Shown one piece after another: positions 52,894 to 62,536 of a stretch of 64,000 nucleotides of DNA. The notes beneath the pieces are model-generated. The model had not been told where the DNA came from. It did no database searches and saw only the letters and a list, made by a program, of their open reading frames with translations. The position numbers were made by a program, and so were the translations under genes. Origin of the DNA: Haliovirga abyssi (GTDB taxonomy: Bacteria; Fusobacteriota; Fusobacteriia; Fusobacteriales; Haliovirgaceae). Location: assembly GCF_030295325.1 (NCBI RefSeq), contig NZ_AP027059.1, forward strand, positions 1,364,001 through 1,428,000, in the 5' to 3' direction. Numbering within the stretch: the stretch's first letter is position 1; every line of letters begins with the position of its first letter.

Positions 52894-55404
52894 TTACTTA
52901 TTTAAAAATTCCATATATTCTTCTAATGTAGGAAATTTTCCTAATATTGCACAACAAGCCGCTACTAAAGAACTTCCTAAATAAGCTCCTGAATTTGCAG
53001 GCCCGAGTCTTCCTTGATAATTCCTAGTTGTAGTTGTAATTGCAGTAGAATTTGATCCAATTCTTCTTTTATTACCCATACATAGTCCGCAAGTTGGCAT
53101 TATTACTACTCCACCAGCATTAATAATTTTATCTAAATCTTTATTATCAGCTAATCTTTCTGTAATATCCTCTGCTGCTGGACTTACTACAAAATTTATT
53201 CCTCTTTTTATTTTATTTCCATCTAAAATTCTTGCAGCGCTGCTTATTGACTCATATTCTCCACCTACACAACTTCCAATATATACTTCATCAACTTCTG
53301 TCCCTGCTACCTCTGATAAGAATGCAACATTATCTGGATGATGAGGTACCGCAACTATTGGTTCTTTATAATTATTTAAATTTATTTTTATAACTGCATC
53401 ATATTCTGCATTTTCATCTGCTCTTAAAAAGATTGGATTTTCCAAAAATTCTTCTATTGATTTAGATGCTTTTTTTACAGATTCTGATATGTTGGCATCA
53501 GGTCTATTTTTCAAATATTCCAAATCTTTTTCCAATTCTTTTATTGTATTTTCATCTGCTTGAATTAATCCAGCTGATGCTGATCTTTCTGCCACTGCAT
53601 TTGTTAATATATATTTTTCTTCAGACGTTAATTTTTCTATACCATACATCTCTATAATTTTCCCAGTATATACACCTTTCCCATACCCTTGTTTTTCAGC
53701 TTCCATTACTAACATTGATACCATATCTCTGGCAGTCATACCTGCTTGTAATTCTCCATAAAATTCAACTTTAACTACTTTATCCATTATCAATTCCATT
53801 TTTCCATATTTCATACAACTTGCAACTATATCTGAAGCTCCAGGAAACGATATTCCTCTTGGACTTCTTGTATGCGAATCTCCACCTACAATAATATCTG
53901 TTGGCGTTACAAATCTATTCCCTATTGTGTGTATAATTCCTTCACCTGGTCTTAATCCAACTCCACCTCTATCATCTACAAACCCTACTAAAAATTTGTG
54001 TCTATCTCTCTCTTCTGAACTTGGTGCCTCACAAGTATGACATAACGATTGAACTACAAAATCAGCTCCAAATGTCATTCCACCAGCCATTGATTGATAT
54101 TCTTCCATTGTCATAGGTCCTGTTGTATCTTGAGAATAAACTCCTCTTACTTTTACAGTAGCAGTTTCTCCTGCTTTAACTGTTGTTTTCCCATCTATTC
54201 TATTATACGCAACTAACTTTTCAGCTAAATTCATGGCAACTTTTTCATCACTATCTTTTAATTTTTCTGGCATTTTAGAATTATCAAAATCAATATTATT
54301 TTCTATACAGTAATCTGATGCCCAAGCTTGCAATTCTTTCCCAGCAGTATAATTATTAACTCCGCCAGCTTTAATTTTTTCCAAATCAAGATCTTCTATT
54401 TTCTCAAATTCTATCTCTTTTTCATTATTAATTATCAATTTACTATTTTCTACATCTACTTTTATACTATCTTCCTCATTTATACCATCTGTATTACATA
54501 AAATTGGTAATATTGCAGATGAAACCAAAGAATTTCTAAAAATAGGTGCCATAGTTTTTGCAATTACAACTCCACCAGTTTTATTTTCTGGTTCTCCTTC
54601 TATATTTTCTCCTATAACTTGTAATACAGTATATGTAGCTGACTTTCTAGACGAACCTTCTCCAAATCCTTCTCCACCAACTATATATATACTCTTACTT
54701 TTTTCTTTTAATTTATTTAATCTTTCCATAAAATCTGCTTCATCAGGTCTTCCATCCATAATATATGTAGCATGCAATGGCTTATCTGTCCTAGAATTAG
54801 CTCTCTTCCCAGGTGATAAATGATCTGTACTTATGAAATCTCCTACTTTTATCCCAACTCCTAAATATTCAGATTTTAAATTCCAAGTTTTTGAAAATTC
54901 TTTTTCTGCCCAAGCTTTAATTAAATTTGCAATTTCAGAACTATTTTTTGACAATTTAGCTAATTTATCAAAATCTTCTTTGTTTACTAAAACTACTTTT
55001 TTTAATTCTTCCACTACTCTATCAGACTCAATTTTTTCTTCAATTAATTTTATCATAATTGGAGTTGCTGCTCCACCCTTCATATTAAAAAGAGTAATTA
55101 AAGCATCTTCTTTGTTTATAAAACTATTTTTTATATTTTCAGATATTATTTTATATAAATATTCAGCTTTTTTATAAGTTTCTGGGAATGTTCCTCTTAA
55201 AACTTCATTTTTTATTAATTTTACTAATAATTCTCCAAAAACAAATTTTTCTCCTAAAAATTCAATATTTTCTTCTAAATTTTCTCCTGCAATTAACATT
55301 TTAAAAAATGATTCTACCTCTTGTGATTTTATAGGTCTTGGATATAATCCATATGACTTATATCTTTCTTCAGCTCTTTTTTTGTAGCTTTTAAAAACTT
55401 CCAT
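52894..55404 (-). CDS. acnB: Aconitate hydratase, AcnB type
   Basis: 836 residues, close to AcnB length. The domain order is AcnB-like: helical N-terminal domain (1-160), swivel domain (about 165-390, ISTDHLSPGKRANSRT and GGEGFGEGSSRKSA), then the catalytic part. [4Fe-4S] ligands appear in GSCVGGEYES and PTCGLCMGNKRR. It interconverts citrate and isocitrate. No other TCA-cycle gene is nearby. RBS AAGGAGGAA. Confidence 0.94.
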   Translation of the reverse strand: MEVFKSYKKRAEERYKSYGLYPRPIKSQEVESFFKMLIAGENLEENIEFLGEKFVFGELLVKLIKNEVLRGTFPETYKKAEYLYKIISENIKNSFINKEDALITLFNMKGGAATPIMIKLIEEKIESDRVVEELKKVVLVNKEDFDKLAKLSKNSSEIANLIKAWAEKEFSKTWNLKSEYLGVGIKVGDFISTDHLSPGKRANSRTDKPLHATYIMDGRPDEADFMERLNKLKEKSKSIYIVGGEGFGEGSSRKSATYTVLQVIGENIEGEPENKTGGVVIAKTMAPIFRNSLVSSAILPILCNTDGINEEDSIKVDVENSKLIINNEKEIEFEKIEDLDLEKIKAGGVNNYTAGKELQAWASDYCIENNIDFDNSKMPEKLKDSDEKVAMNLAEKLVAYNRIDGKTTVKAGETATVKVRGVYSQDTTGPMTMEEYQSMAGGMTFGADFVVQSLCHTCEAPSSEERDRHKFLVGFVDDRGGVGLRPGEGIIHTIGNRFVTPTDIIVGGDSHTRSPRGISFPGASDIVASCMKYGKMELIMDKVVKVEFYGELQAGMTARDMVSMLVMEAEKQGYGKGVYTGKIIEMYGIEKLTSEEKYILTNAVAERSASAGLIQADENTIKELEKDLEYLKNRPDANISESVKKASKSIEEFLENPIFLRADENAEYDAVIKINLNNYKEPIVAVPHHPDNVAFLSEVAGTEVDEVYIGSCVGGEYESISSAARILDGNKIKRGINFVVSPAAEDITERLADNKDLDKIINAGGVVIMPTCGLCMGNKRRIGSNSTAITTTTRNYQGRLGPANSGAYLGSSLVAACCAILGKFPTLEEYMEFLNK

Positions 55405-55526
55405 ATTATTCCTCCTTCAATTTTTTATTCATTATTTATTATAAAATATTTTTTCAAAACTTGTACCTGTTAAGTGACCTTATTATATAACATAATCTAA
55501 AAAAAAACAAGGAACTAATTACGCTA

Positions 55527-55628
55527 AGGAACGTTTGAAAAATAATGTTCTCATATTTTGTTATAAAAACGCTTAAAACATTGCGTATTTTATAACAAAA
55601 TGGAAATGTTATTTTCAAGCCATTCCTA
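55527..55628. repeat. MITE-like element A copy upstream of acnB
   Basis: Near-consensus copy: AGGAACGTTTGAAAAATAA and TTATTTTCAAGCCATTCCT as ends, with the inner stem GTTATAAAAACGC / GCGTATTTTATAAC. A 62-codon frame through it is not a gene. Confidence 0.8.
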
Positions 55629-55649
55629 ATTAACCCAAACAAAATATGA

Positions 55650-55767
55650 CAACGCAGAGTCGTAAAATAATCAGAGATTCACAGAGGAAAATAATAATTG
55701 GTAATTAAAAACTCTTCCAATCCTATCTATCTCTGCGTAACTTTGCTTTCTCTGCGGCTCTGCGTTG
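55650..55767. repeat. CGCAGAG/CTCTGCG inverted repeat element
   Basis: Opens with CAACGCAGAG and closes with CTCTGCGTTG; CACAGAGGAAAA and TTTCTCTGCGG pair inside. It is richer in G and C than its surroundings. It resembles the CTCTGCG/CTCTGTG intergenic repeat seen in many unrelated bacteria. It occupies the fruK side of a 425-bp gap between acnB and fruK. Confidence 0.55.
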
Positions 55768-55829
55768 AACATCCTTTTCTCTAATTATTTTATACTATAT
55801 GGTTTACTTATAAAATTAATTTTCTAATC

Positions 55830-56741
55830 TTATAATTTCTTTATTATAATATCTTTCTTTATCTTTTCAATTTCTTCTTTCTTACATAATTCGTCTGAAA
55901 AAGCTGTTGCTGTTCCTGATGCCACTCCTATTCTAAAACATTCTATTAGCTCTTTATCTTCTTCCATTGCAGATAGAAATCCTCCTATTAAAGAATCTCC
56001 TGCTCCAACAGAATTTTTAACTGTTCCTTTAGGAACCATAGCTTTTAAAATATCTTTTTCATTTATTAATAATGCTCCATCTCCAGCCATTGATACTATT
56101 ACATTTTTAGCTCCCATTTCCAAAAGTTTTTTCCCATATACAATAACATCTTTTTCGTCTTTCAATTTAACTCCAAATATATTTTCCAATTCAAAATAAT
56201 TTGGTTTTATCAAAAAAGGATTATACTTTAATGAGTTTACTAAATATTTTCCAGTTGTATCAACTACTATTTTCACTTTTTCATCAACTATTTCAGATAA
56301 TTTTGCATATATATCTTCCTCTAATGAAGTTGGAACACTTCCAGCTAAAACTAATATATCATCTTTTTTTAGAGATTTTATTTTTAAAAATAACTCCTTT
56401 TTTTCAGATTCTGAAATTTTTAACTTTTTATCATTTATTTCTGTTTCAGACTTTTCACTCTTTATTTTCACATTTATTCTACTATCTTGATTTATTTCTA
56501 TAAAATCACATTTTATATTTTTTTCTTTTAGATTTTTTTCTATATATTTGCCAGTAAATCCCCCAATATATCCAAGTGCAATTGAATCCTTTTCTAAATT
56601 TCTTAAAACTTGACTTACATTTATTCCTTTACCCCCAGCTGTTTTATATTGAGATACAATAGTATTTAATCTTCCTTCTTTAAATTCAGATAATTTTATA
56701 TTATAATCAAGTGAAGGATTTAATGTTACAGTATAAATCAT
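55830..56741 (-). CDS. fruK: 1-phosphofructokinase (PfkB family)
   Basis: 303 residues. PfkB sugar kinase with TLNPSLDYNI at the N-terminus, TAGGKGINVSQVLRNL, ALGYIGGFTG and the catalytic GAGDSLIGGFLSAM near residue 250 (catalytic Asp in GAGD). The family pattern fits phosphorylation of fructose-1-phosphate; tagatose-6-phosphate cannot be excluded. No fruA or regulator is adjacent. RBS GGGAGG. Confidence 0.88.
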   Translation of the reverse strand: MIYTVTLNPSLDYNIKLSEFKEGRLNTIVSQYKTAGGKGINVSQVLRNLEKDSIALGYIGGFTGKYIEKNLKEKNIKCDFIEINQDSRINVKIKSEKSETEINDKKLKISESEKKELFLKIKSLKKDDILVLAGSVPTSLEEDIYAKLSEIVDEKVKIVVDTTGKYLVNSLKYNPFLIKPNYFELENIFGVKLKDEKDVIVYGKKLLEMGAKNVIVSMAGDGALLINEKDILKAMVPKGTVKNSVGAGDSLIGGFLSAMEEDKELIECFRIGVASGTATAFSDELCKKEEIEKIKKDIIIKKL

Positions 56742-56762
56742 TTTTCTGCCTCCCTATGGCTC

Positions 56763-56863
56763 AAGAACGTTTAAAAAATAAGTTTCTCATTTTTTGTTAT
56801 AAAAACGCTTAAACCATTGCGTATTTTAAAACAAAATCGGAAGGTTATTTTTAAGCCGTTCCT
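56763..56863. repeat. MITE-like element A copy between galU and fruK
   Basis: AAGAACGTTTAAAAAATAAG and TTATTTTTAAGCCGTTCCT ends, inner stem TTTTGTTATAAAAACGC / GCGTATTTTAAAACAAAA. Same orientation as the copy at 55527-55628, about 1.2 kb away on the other side of fruK. Confidence 0.8.
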
Positions 56864-56885
56864 CAATAATATATTTCAAAAACAA

Positions 56886-56916
56886 ATGAGCAGATACAAA
56901 TTTCGCATCTACTCAT
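56886..56916 (-). terminator. Terminator of galU
   Basis: ATGAGTAGAT and ATCTGCTCAT pair (one G-U) and are followed by TTGTTTTTG on the minus strand, directly after the galU stop. Confidence 0.75.
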
Positions 56917-56926
56917 CTATATCTTT

Positions 56927-57808
56927 TTACAATTTTTCTGCTAATTCTTTCAGATACTCTCTTAATCCTTCTCCAACTTCTTCATGTCTTAATCCATATT
57001 CTATATTTGCTTTTATAAATCCAAGTTTATCCCCTGTATCATATCTTTCTCCAACAAAATCATATGCTAAAACTTTATCTCCATATTTTATCATTTCTAA
57101 TATTGCATCTGTTAATTGTATCTCTCCACCTTTTCCAGGTTCTATTTTTTCTAAAAATTCAAATATTTGAGGTTCTAAAATATATCTTCCTAAACAAGCA
57201 TAATTAGAAGGTGCTTCTTCTTTTGTCGGCTTTTCTATAAAATCTTCTACTTTTACAGTTCTTTCATCAAATCTATTTCCCGGTTTTATTATTCCGTAAG
57301 AAGATACCTTATCATCTGGAACTTGTTGTACACCTATTACAGACCCTCCTTTATACTTTTCTCTTACATCTAACATCTGTTTTACAACAGGAACATCATT
57401 ATATACTATATCATCACCTAATACCACAACAAATGGTTCATGCCCAATATGATGTTTAGCTTTTAAAATTGCATGCCCTAACCCTAATGGCTCTTTTTGT
57501 CTTATATAATAAATATTTGCATATTCAGATATTTCTCTTACAACTTTCAACATTTTATCTTTATTCTTTTTTTCTAATATATACTCAAGCTCTACTGAAT
57601 AATCAAAATGATCTTCTAATGCTCTTTTATTTCTACCAGTAACAATAGTAATATCTGTTATTCCTGATTTTACTATCTCTTCTACTATATATTGTATAGC
57701 TGGTTTGTCCACTATTGGTAGCATCTCTTTTGGTTGTGCTTTTGTTGCAGGTAAAAATCTTGTACCTAATCCTGCTGCTGGAATTACTGCTTTTCTTATC
57801 TTTTGCAT
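56927..57808 (-). CDS. galU: UTP-glucose-1-phosphate uridylyltransferase
   Basis: 293 residues. PAAGLGTRFLPATKAQPKEM nucleotide motif, VVVLGDDIVYND, and FVGERYDTGDKLGF near the C-terminus. Makes UDP-glucose for surface polysaccharide. 23 bp after metG. RBS AGGGGGAAG. Confidence 0.96.
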   Translation of the reverse strand: MQKIRKAVIPAAGLGTRFLPATKAQPKEMLPIVDKPAIQYIVEEIVKSGITDITIVTGRNKRALEDHFDYSVELEYILEKKNKDKMLKVVREISEYANIYYIRQKEPLGLGHAILKAKHHIGHEPFVVVLGDDIVYNDVPVVKQMLDVREKYKGGSVIGVQQVPDDKVSSYGIIKPGNRFDERTVKVEDFIEKPTKEEAPSNYACLGRYILEPQIFEFLEKIEPGKGGEIQLTDAILEMIKYGDKVLAYDFVGERYDTGDKLGFIKANIEYGLRHEEVGEGLREYLKELAEKL

Positions 57809-57831
57809 AATAACTTCCCCCTAGTATTTTT

Positions 57832-59739
57832 CTATCCTATCAATGTACCTTCTGGAACACTATTATCAATCTCAATTAATTTTATTCTTTTTTTCTCCAT
57901 AGTTGTCAAAAACATTCCTTCTGATAATATTCCTCTTAATTTTACAGGTTTTAAATTTGATACCATTAATACTTTTTTATCTTTTAGCTCTTCTACTTTA
58001 TAATATTTAGCTATTCCTGATACAACTGTTCTTTCTTCTTTTCCAATAGATACTTTAAATTTCAAAAGCTTATCTGCTCCTTCTACTTTTTCTGCTAATA
58101 AAATTTTAGCTACAACCATCTTAGTTTTCTTAAATTCATCTATCTCAATTGTCGGTTCAATTTTTTTAGATTTAACTTTTATCTCCTCTTTTTTCTCTTC
58201 AACTTCTATTCTTGGAAAAATAGGTTCTGCATTTTTTACTGTTGTGTATTCTGGAACATTTCCCCATTCTTTTAAATTTTCTAATCTAGCATCTTCTATA
58301 TTTCCGTTAATCCCAAGTTGATTCCAAATTTTAGCAGCTGTCTCAGGCATATAAGGATATACTAATACCGCTATTTTATATAAAGATTCTACTAAATTAT
58401 ACATAACAACTGCTAATCTCTCTTTTTTAGTTTCATCTTTTGCTAATTTCCAAGGCATTGTTTCATCTATATATTTATTCATTCTTGATATAAATTTCCA
58501 AATTTGCTCTAATGCTTTTGAAAATTGTATATTCTCCATCTCTTCATCTACTTTTACTAACATTTCAAAAAATAGTTCTTTTATTTGTACGTCAAATATC
58601 TCTTCACCTTCACCTTTTGTCACTACACCTTTAAAATATTTTTTTATCATACCTATTGTTCTATTTAATAAATTTCCTAAGTCATTAGCTAAATCTGCAT
58701 TTATTCTTTGTACCATTGCTCTTGTAGAGTAATCTCCATCCATTCCAAAATGAACTTCTCTCATTAGAAAATATCTAAAAGCATCTAATCCATATTTTTC
58801 TACTTCACTCTTAGGATTAACTACATTTCCTTTTGATTTTGACATTTTTTCTCCTGCTGCTGTCCACCATCCATGTGCAAATATTTTACTAGGTAATTTT
58901 TCTCCTGCTGCCATTAACATAATTGGCCATATTATAGCATGAAATCTCAATATATCTTTTCCTAACAGATGTACAACTTCTCCATTATTCCAAAACTTAT
59001 CAAACATTTCAGGGTTGTTTTCATATCCTACTGCTGTTAAATAGTTTGTCAAAGCATCAAACCATACATATACTACATGCTCTTTATCTATTTCTAAAGG
59101 TATCCCCCATTTAAATGTGTTCCTCGAAATTGATAAATCTTTTAATCCTTGTTTTATAAATGAAGTTACTTCATTTTTTCTATATGAAGGTTGAATAAAA
59201 TTAGGGTTATCTTCTATATATTTTAATAATTTATCTGCATATTTTGACATTTTAAAAAAATAAGATTCCTCTTTTACAACTCTTAATTTTTTTCCACAAT
59301 CTGGACAACTGTCTCCTTCTCCCATTTGTGATTCAGGAACAAAATTTTCACACGAAACGCAATAATGTCCTTCATATTCTCCTTTATAAATATCCCCATT
59401 TTCATATACTTTTTTTATAATTTTTTCTACAGATTTTATATGTCTATCTTCTGTTGTTCTTATAAAATCATTGTTATTTATATTTAATAAATTCCACATT
59501 TTTTGAAATTTAGGCGTTATTGAATCTACAAATTCTTGAGGACTCATTCCTTTTAATTTTGCAGCTTCTTCTATTTTTTGTCCATGTTCATCTGTTCCTG
59601 TTAGAAAAAAAACATCATATCCTGCTGTTTTTTTATATCTAGCTAACACATCAGCTGCAATTGTAGTATATGCTGAGCCTACATGCGGTTCTCCATTTAC
59701 ATAATATATTGGCGTTGTTACATAAAAATTTTTACCCAT
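57832..59739 (-). CDS. metG: Methionyl-tRNA synthetase
   Basis: 635 residues. Class I motifs: HIGH-like PHVGSAY (about 19-25) and KMSKSKGN (about 300). Zinc-knuckle Cys in CVSCENFVPE and CPDCGKKL. C-terminal EMAP/tRNA-binding domain (about 535-635) includes VSNLKPVKLRGILSEGMFL. RBS AGGAGGAAATAA. Confidence 0.97.
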   Translation of the reverse strand: MGKNFYVTTPIYYVNGEPHVGSAYTTIAADVLARYKKTAGYDVFFLTGTDEHGQKIEEAAKLKGMSPQEFVDSITPKFQKMWNLLNINNNDFIRTTEDRHIKSVEKIIKKVYENGDIYKGEYEGHYCVSCENFVPESQMGEGDSCPDCGKKLRVVKEESYFFKMSKYADKLLKYIEDNPNFIQPSYRKNEVTSFIKQGLKDLSISRNTFKWGIPLEIDKEHVVYVWFDALTNYLTAVGYENNPEMFDKFWNNGEVVHLLGKDILRFHAIIWPIMLMAAGEKLPSKIFAHGWWTAAGEKMSKSKGNVVNPKSEVEKYGLDAFRYFLMREVHFGMDGDYSTRAMVQRINADLANDLGNLLNRTIGMIKKYFKGVVTKGEGEEIFDVQIKELFFEMLVKVDEEMENIQFSKALEQIWKFISRMNKYIDETMPWKLAKDETKKERLAVVMYNLVESLYKIAVLVYPYMPETAAKIWNQLGINGNIEDARLENLKEWGNVPEYTTVKNAEPIFPRIEVEEKKEEIKVKSKKIEPTIEIDEFKKTKMVVAKILLAEKVEGADKLLKFKVSIGKEERTVVSGIAKYYKVEELKDKKVLMVSNLKPVKLRGILSEGMFLTTMEKKRIKLIEIDNSVPEGTLIG

Positions 59740-59776
59740 TTTTATTATTTCCTCCTATTTTTTATTGTTCCTAAAT

Positions 59777-61549
59777 TCAAATTTCTTTTAATTGATTTTT
59801 ATCATTTTCCTCTATTTTAAAATTGCTTATGTTTTTAGACAGATTTAAAGTTAAATCTATCAGAATATTTATTTCAGCTAAAGAATAATCCAATAAATCT
59901 CTAACACCTTTTGAAATGTCACTATTATTTATAGATAACTCTTCTATTCCAGTAGAATTATCTGTGATTTCTTTTACTACTTTTGTTATTCCCTCAGAAG
60001 AATTAGTTTGATCTTTTGTTAATTCTGTTATTTTTCTTATCTCTGTATCATTTTTATCAATTATATTTATAATAGATAATATTACTGTTTTTACACTTTC
60101 TGTTATCTCTAATCCTTTCCTCACACTTATTTCTATATCATCATTTGCCTCTTTTACAGTACTTACCTCTGTTTGGATATCATTTACAAGTTTTTCAATT
60201 TTTTCTGTTTCATCACTTGTTTTTTCTGCTAATTTTTTTATTTCATCTGCAACAATGGCAAACCCTTTTCCTGCCTCACCTGCTCTTGCAGCTTCTATTG
60301 ATGCATTTAATGCAAGCAAATTAGTTTGATCTGACAATGAATTTATAGCTGTTATAATATCTCCAATTCCTAAAGATATACTTATTAAATCTTTTATCTT
60401 TTTTTCTGCTCTTTCAACACTACTGCTTATATCTAACATCCCAACTGCCATTTCTTTTATTTTACTTTCACCTATTTTCGCTGTATCTATTGTCTCTTTT
60501 GATAATTTCAAACTATCTTCCACATTATTTTGAACTTTTTTCCCAGTTTCTGCTATTTCTTCTAGCTCTGCTAAAGTCTCTTCTATTCCTGCCGTTTGAT
60601 TTCTCACATTATCAAGAACTACCTCTATATTTTCTTCTAAATCTTCCATTCCTTTTTCAATTATCTTTTCATTTAAATTATTATTTCTTTTATTATACCT
60701 ATTTCCTTTTGAGACATTATCTAATACAAAAGTTATTTTTTCTGTCTTTTCACTAACTTCAAATATTAATTGTTTTATACTATATATTATATCGTTTAAA
60801 TTACCAACAAAACTATTAAAATATGTTGCTAATTCGCCTATTTCATCTTTTCTTTTTACAAAAATTCTTTTCGTTAAGTCTCCTTTCCCTTCAGCTATTT
60901 TTTTTAATCTATCTGCAACTATTTTTAAATTTTTTAATAAGTATATTATAATAATATAAATTCCAATAAATAGAACAATTATTATAAATAATAATATATA
61001 CAAACGCAATTTCAAACTATTAATTTTTTTATAAAATGATTTTGTATTTTCATTTAATTGAGTTTGTATAATCTCATCTAATTCTTTCATGCTTTTTAAT
61101 GCTGGACCATCACTTATCTTCACTGTTGAATCTATTTCTTTTACAGTTTTATTCTCTTCTTTTAATTTTATTGCTAATTTTAAATTTCTATTATATTCTT
61201 CAAAAGTATTATTAATTATTTTCAAATCATACTTTTCTTTTTCTCCTAAATCATTAAATTTTAAATACTCTTTATAATTTTCTCTAAATGAATTCATCTG
61301 TTTTTCAAAAGATTTTATTTGCTTTTCTTGACCTCTAATTATATAATTTTTAAATTGATGTATTGCACCACCATATCCAAAATTATCTCTTATTTTTGAA
61401 ATTAATACAGATCTTCTCATTATATTATTATCAATTATACGCCACTGCTGTTGTAAATTATTTATTTCTATAAATATAAATAATCCCTTAACTACTAAAA
61501 TAGCACCAATAATGCTCATAAAAATATTTAACTTAGTCTTTATTCTCAT
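59777..61549 (-). CDS. Methyl-accepting chemotaxis protein
   Basis: 590 residues. Membrane segments at about 9-27 and 182-204 flank a helical periplasmic sensor domain. HAMP (about 205-260) leads to the signalling domain with [21 protein letters not shown] hairpin core (about 425, partly quoted). The sensor ligand is unknown. It starts 13 bp after the Rpn-type gene. Implies motility or a signalling array elsewhere. Confidence 0.94.
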   Translation of the reverse strand: MRIKTKLNIFMSIIGAILVVKGLFIFIEINNLQQQWRIIDNNIMRRSVLISKIRDNFGYGGAIHQFKNYIIRGQEKQIKSFEKQMNSFRENYKEYLKFNDLGEKEKYDLKIINNTFEEYNRNLKLAIKLKEENKTVKEIDSTVKISDGPALKSMKELDEIIQTQLNENTKSFYKKINSLKLRLYILLFIIIVLFIGIYIIIIYLLKNLKIVADRLKKIAEGKGDLTKRIFVKRKDEIGELATYFNSFVGNLNDIIYSIKQLIFEVSEKTEKITFVLDNVSKGNRYNKRNNNLNEKIIEKGMEDLEENIEVVLDNVRNQTAGIEETLAELEEIAETGKKVQNNVEDSLKLSKETIDTAKIGESKIKEMAVGMLDISSSVERAEKKIKDLISISLGIGDIITAINSLSDQTNLLALNASIEAARAGEAGKGFAIVADEIKKLAEKTSDETEKIEKLVNDIQTEVSTVKEANDDIEISVRKGLEITESVKTVILSIINIIDKNDTEIRKITELTKDQTNSSEGITKVVKEITDNSTGIEELSINNSDISKGVRDLLDYSLAEINILIDLTLNLSKNISNFKIEENDKNQLKEI

Positions 61550-61562
61550 TATATATTCCCCC

Positions 61563-62405
61563 TTATTTTTTCAACTTTTCAATCTCCTCTTCACTTAATC
61601 CCGTCTTTTCCATTATAGTTTTCAAATCTAAAACATCTAATAAACTTTTTGCTATCTCTATATTTCTCTTTTTTATCCCTTTTTCAATCCCTTTTTCAAT
61701 CCCCTTTTTTTCAGCTTTTTTTAGAGCTGCATCTTCATCTCTTAACCATTTTAATCTAGCTTCATAACTTTCACGCTCATCTTTATTTAATGACATCTCT
61801 TCTAATATCTCTACCGCTTTTTTTATTGTAGATACCTCTTCTAGCTCTTTTGGAAGTTTATTTTCTTCATATTTTTCTGCTCTTTTTAAAAAGTTTACCC
61901 ATCTATCTAACATTGTACTGAATTTTTCATTATATTTCTCTAGTTCTATAAAATGTATCTCTAAATGATCTATAAACTCATCTTTACTTTCCATATTTAT
62001 TATTTTATAAATATTATGATAATTTTCCTCATCTAAACATCTAAAATTTAATATATTTATGCTTATTGTCTTCTTTAAATTATCATAATTTATCCCTGTG
62101 GATAGTTGACCTGAATATAATCTTGCCCAATAATACAATGCTCTCTTGTCAAAGTATTCCTGATCAATTATTTGCATTTCTATATTATACCAACGCCCTC
62201 TTTGATCTACCGCTTTTATATCCAATATTGATAATTTATCATTTCTAAAATTCTTATCATTATAAGGGTTTTTAAGTTCTAACTCTGTTACTCTATCATC
62301 TTCTGATACTACTGAATTTATAAAATCTAATAACAAATCCTTATTATCTTCCGAACCAAATAATTTTTTAAATACAAAATCTACTCTCGGATTTATTCTA
62401 CACAT
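61563..62405 (-). CDS. Rpn/PDDEXK-family nuclease (transposase-like)
   Basis: 280 residues from [16 protein letters not shown] (AGAGG eight bases upstream). [12 protein letters not shown] and YNIEMQI carry the Asp and Glu-x-Gln of the PD-(D/E)XK core. The family is recombination-promoting nuclease (RpnA-like). C-terminal [14 protein letters not shown] repeats precede a short helical tail. No inverted repeats of an IS bound it. Variable repeat number in the KGIE segment is typical for the family. Confidence 0.9.
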   Translation of the reverse strand: MCRINPRVDFVFKKLFGSEDNKDLLLDFINSVVSEDDRVTELELKNPYNDKNFRNDKLSILDIKAVDQRGRWYNIEMQIIDQEYFDKRALYYWARLYSGQLSTGINYDNLKKTISINILNFRCLDEENYHNIYKIINMESKDEFIDHLEIHFIELEKYNEKFSTMLDRWVNFLKRAEKYEENKLPKELEEVSTIKKAVEILEEMSLNKDERESYEARLKWLRDEDAALKKAEKKGIEKGIEKGIKKRNIEIAKSLLDVLDLKTIMEKTGLSEEEIEKLKK

Positions 62406-62439
62406 AACCATCACCTCTACTTTATAAGTATTTTATCTT

Positions 62440-62536
62440 AAATAACATTTAAAAAATAAACTTCTCATATTTCATTATAAAAACTCTTGAATATCTATAT
62501 ATTTCAAAACAAAAATATTGTTTCTAATCCATCCCT
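62440..62536. repeat. Degraded element A copy overlapping the pdxA stop
   Basis: AATAACATTTAAAAAATAAA at one end and CTAATCCATCCCT at the other. The right end provides the last codons and stop of pdxA. The internal stem is weak here. Confidence 0.55.

Noticed and set aside
55454-55642. 62-codon minus-strand frame upstream of acnB
   Set aside because: It lies across a palindromic element A copy and has no ribosome site.
59740-59776. T-box or SAM-type leader before metG
   Set aside because: Only 37 bp separate metG from the upstream gene; there is no room for such a leader.
61563-62405. Rpn-family gene as a complete insertion sequence
   Set aside because: No terminal inverted repeats or target duplications bound the gene; the nearby palindrome belongs to the MITE-like family and overlaps pdxA instead.
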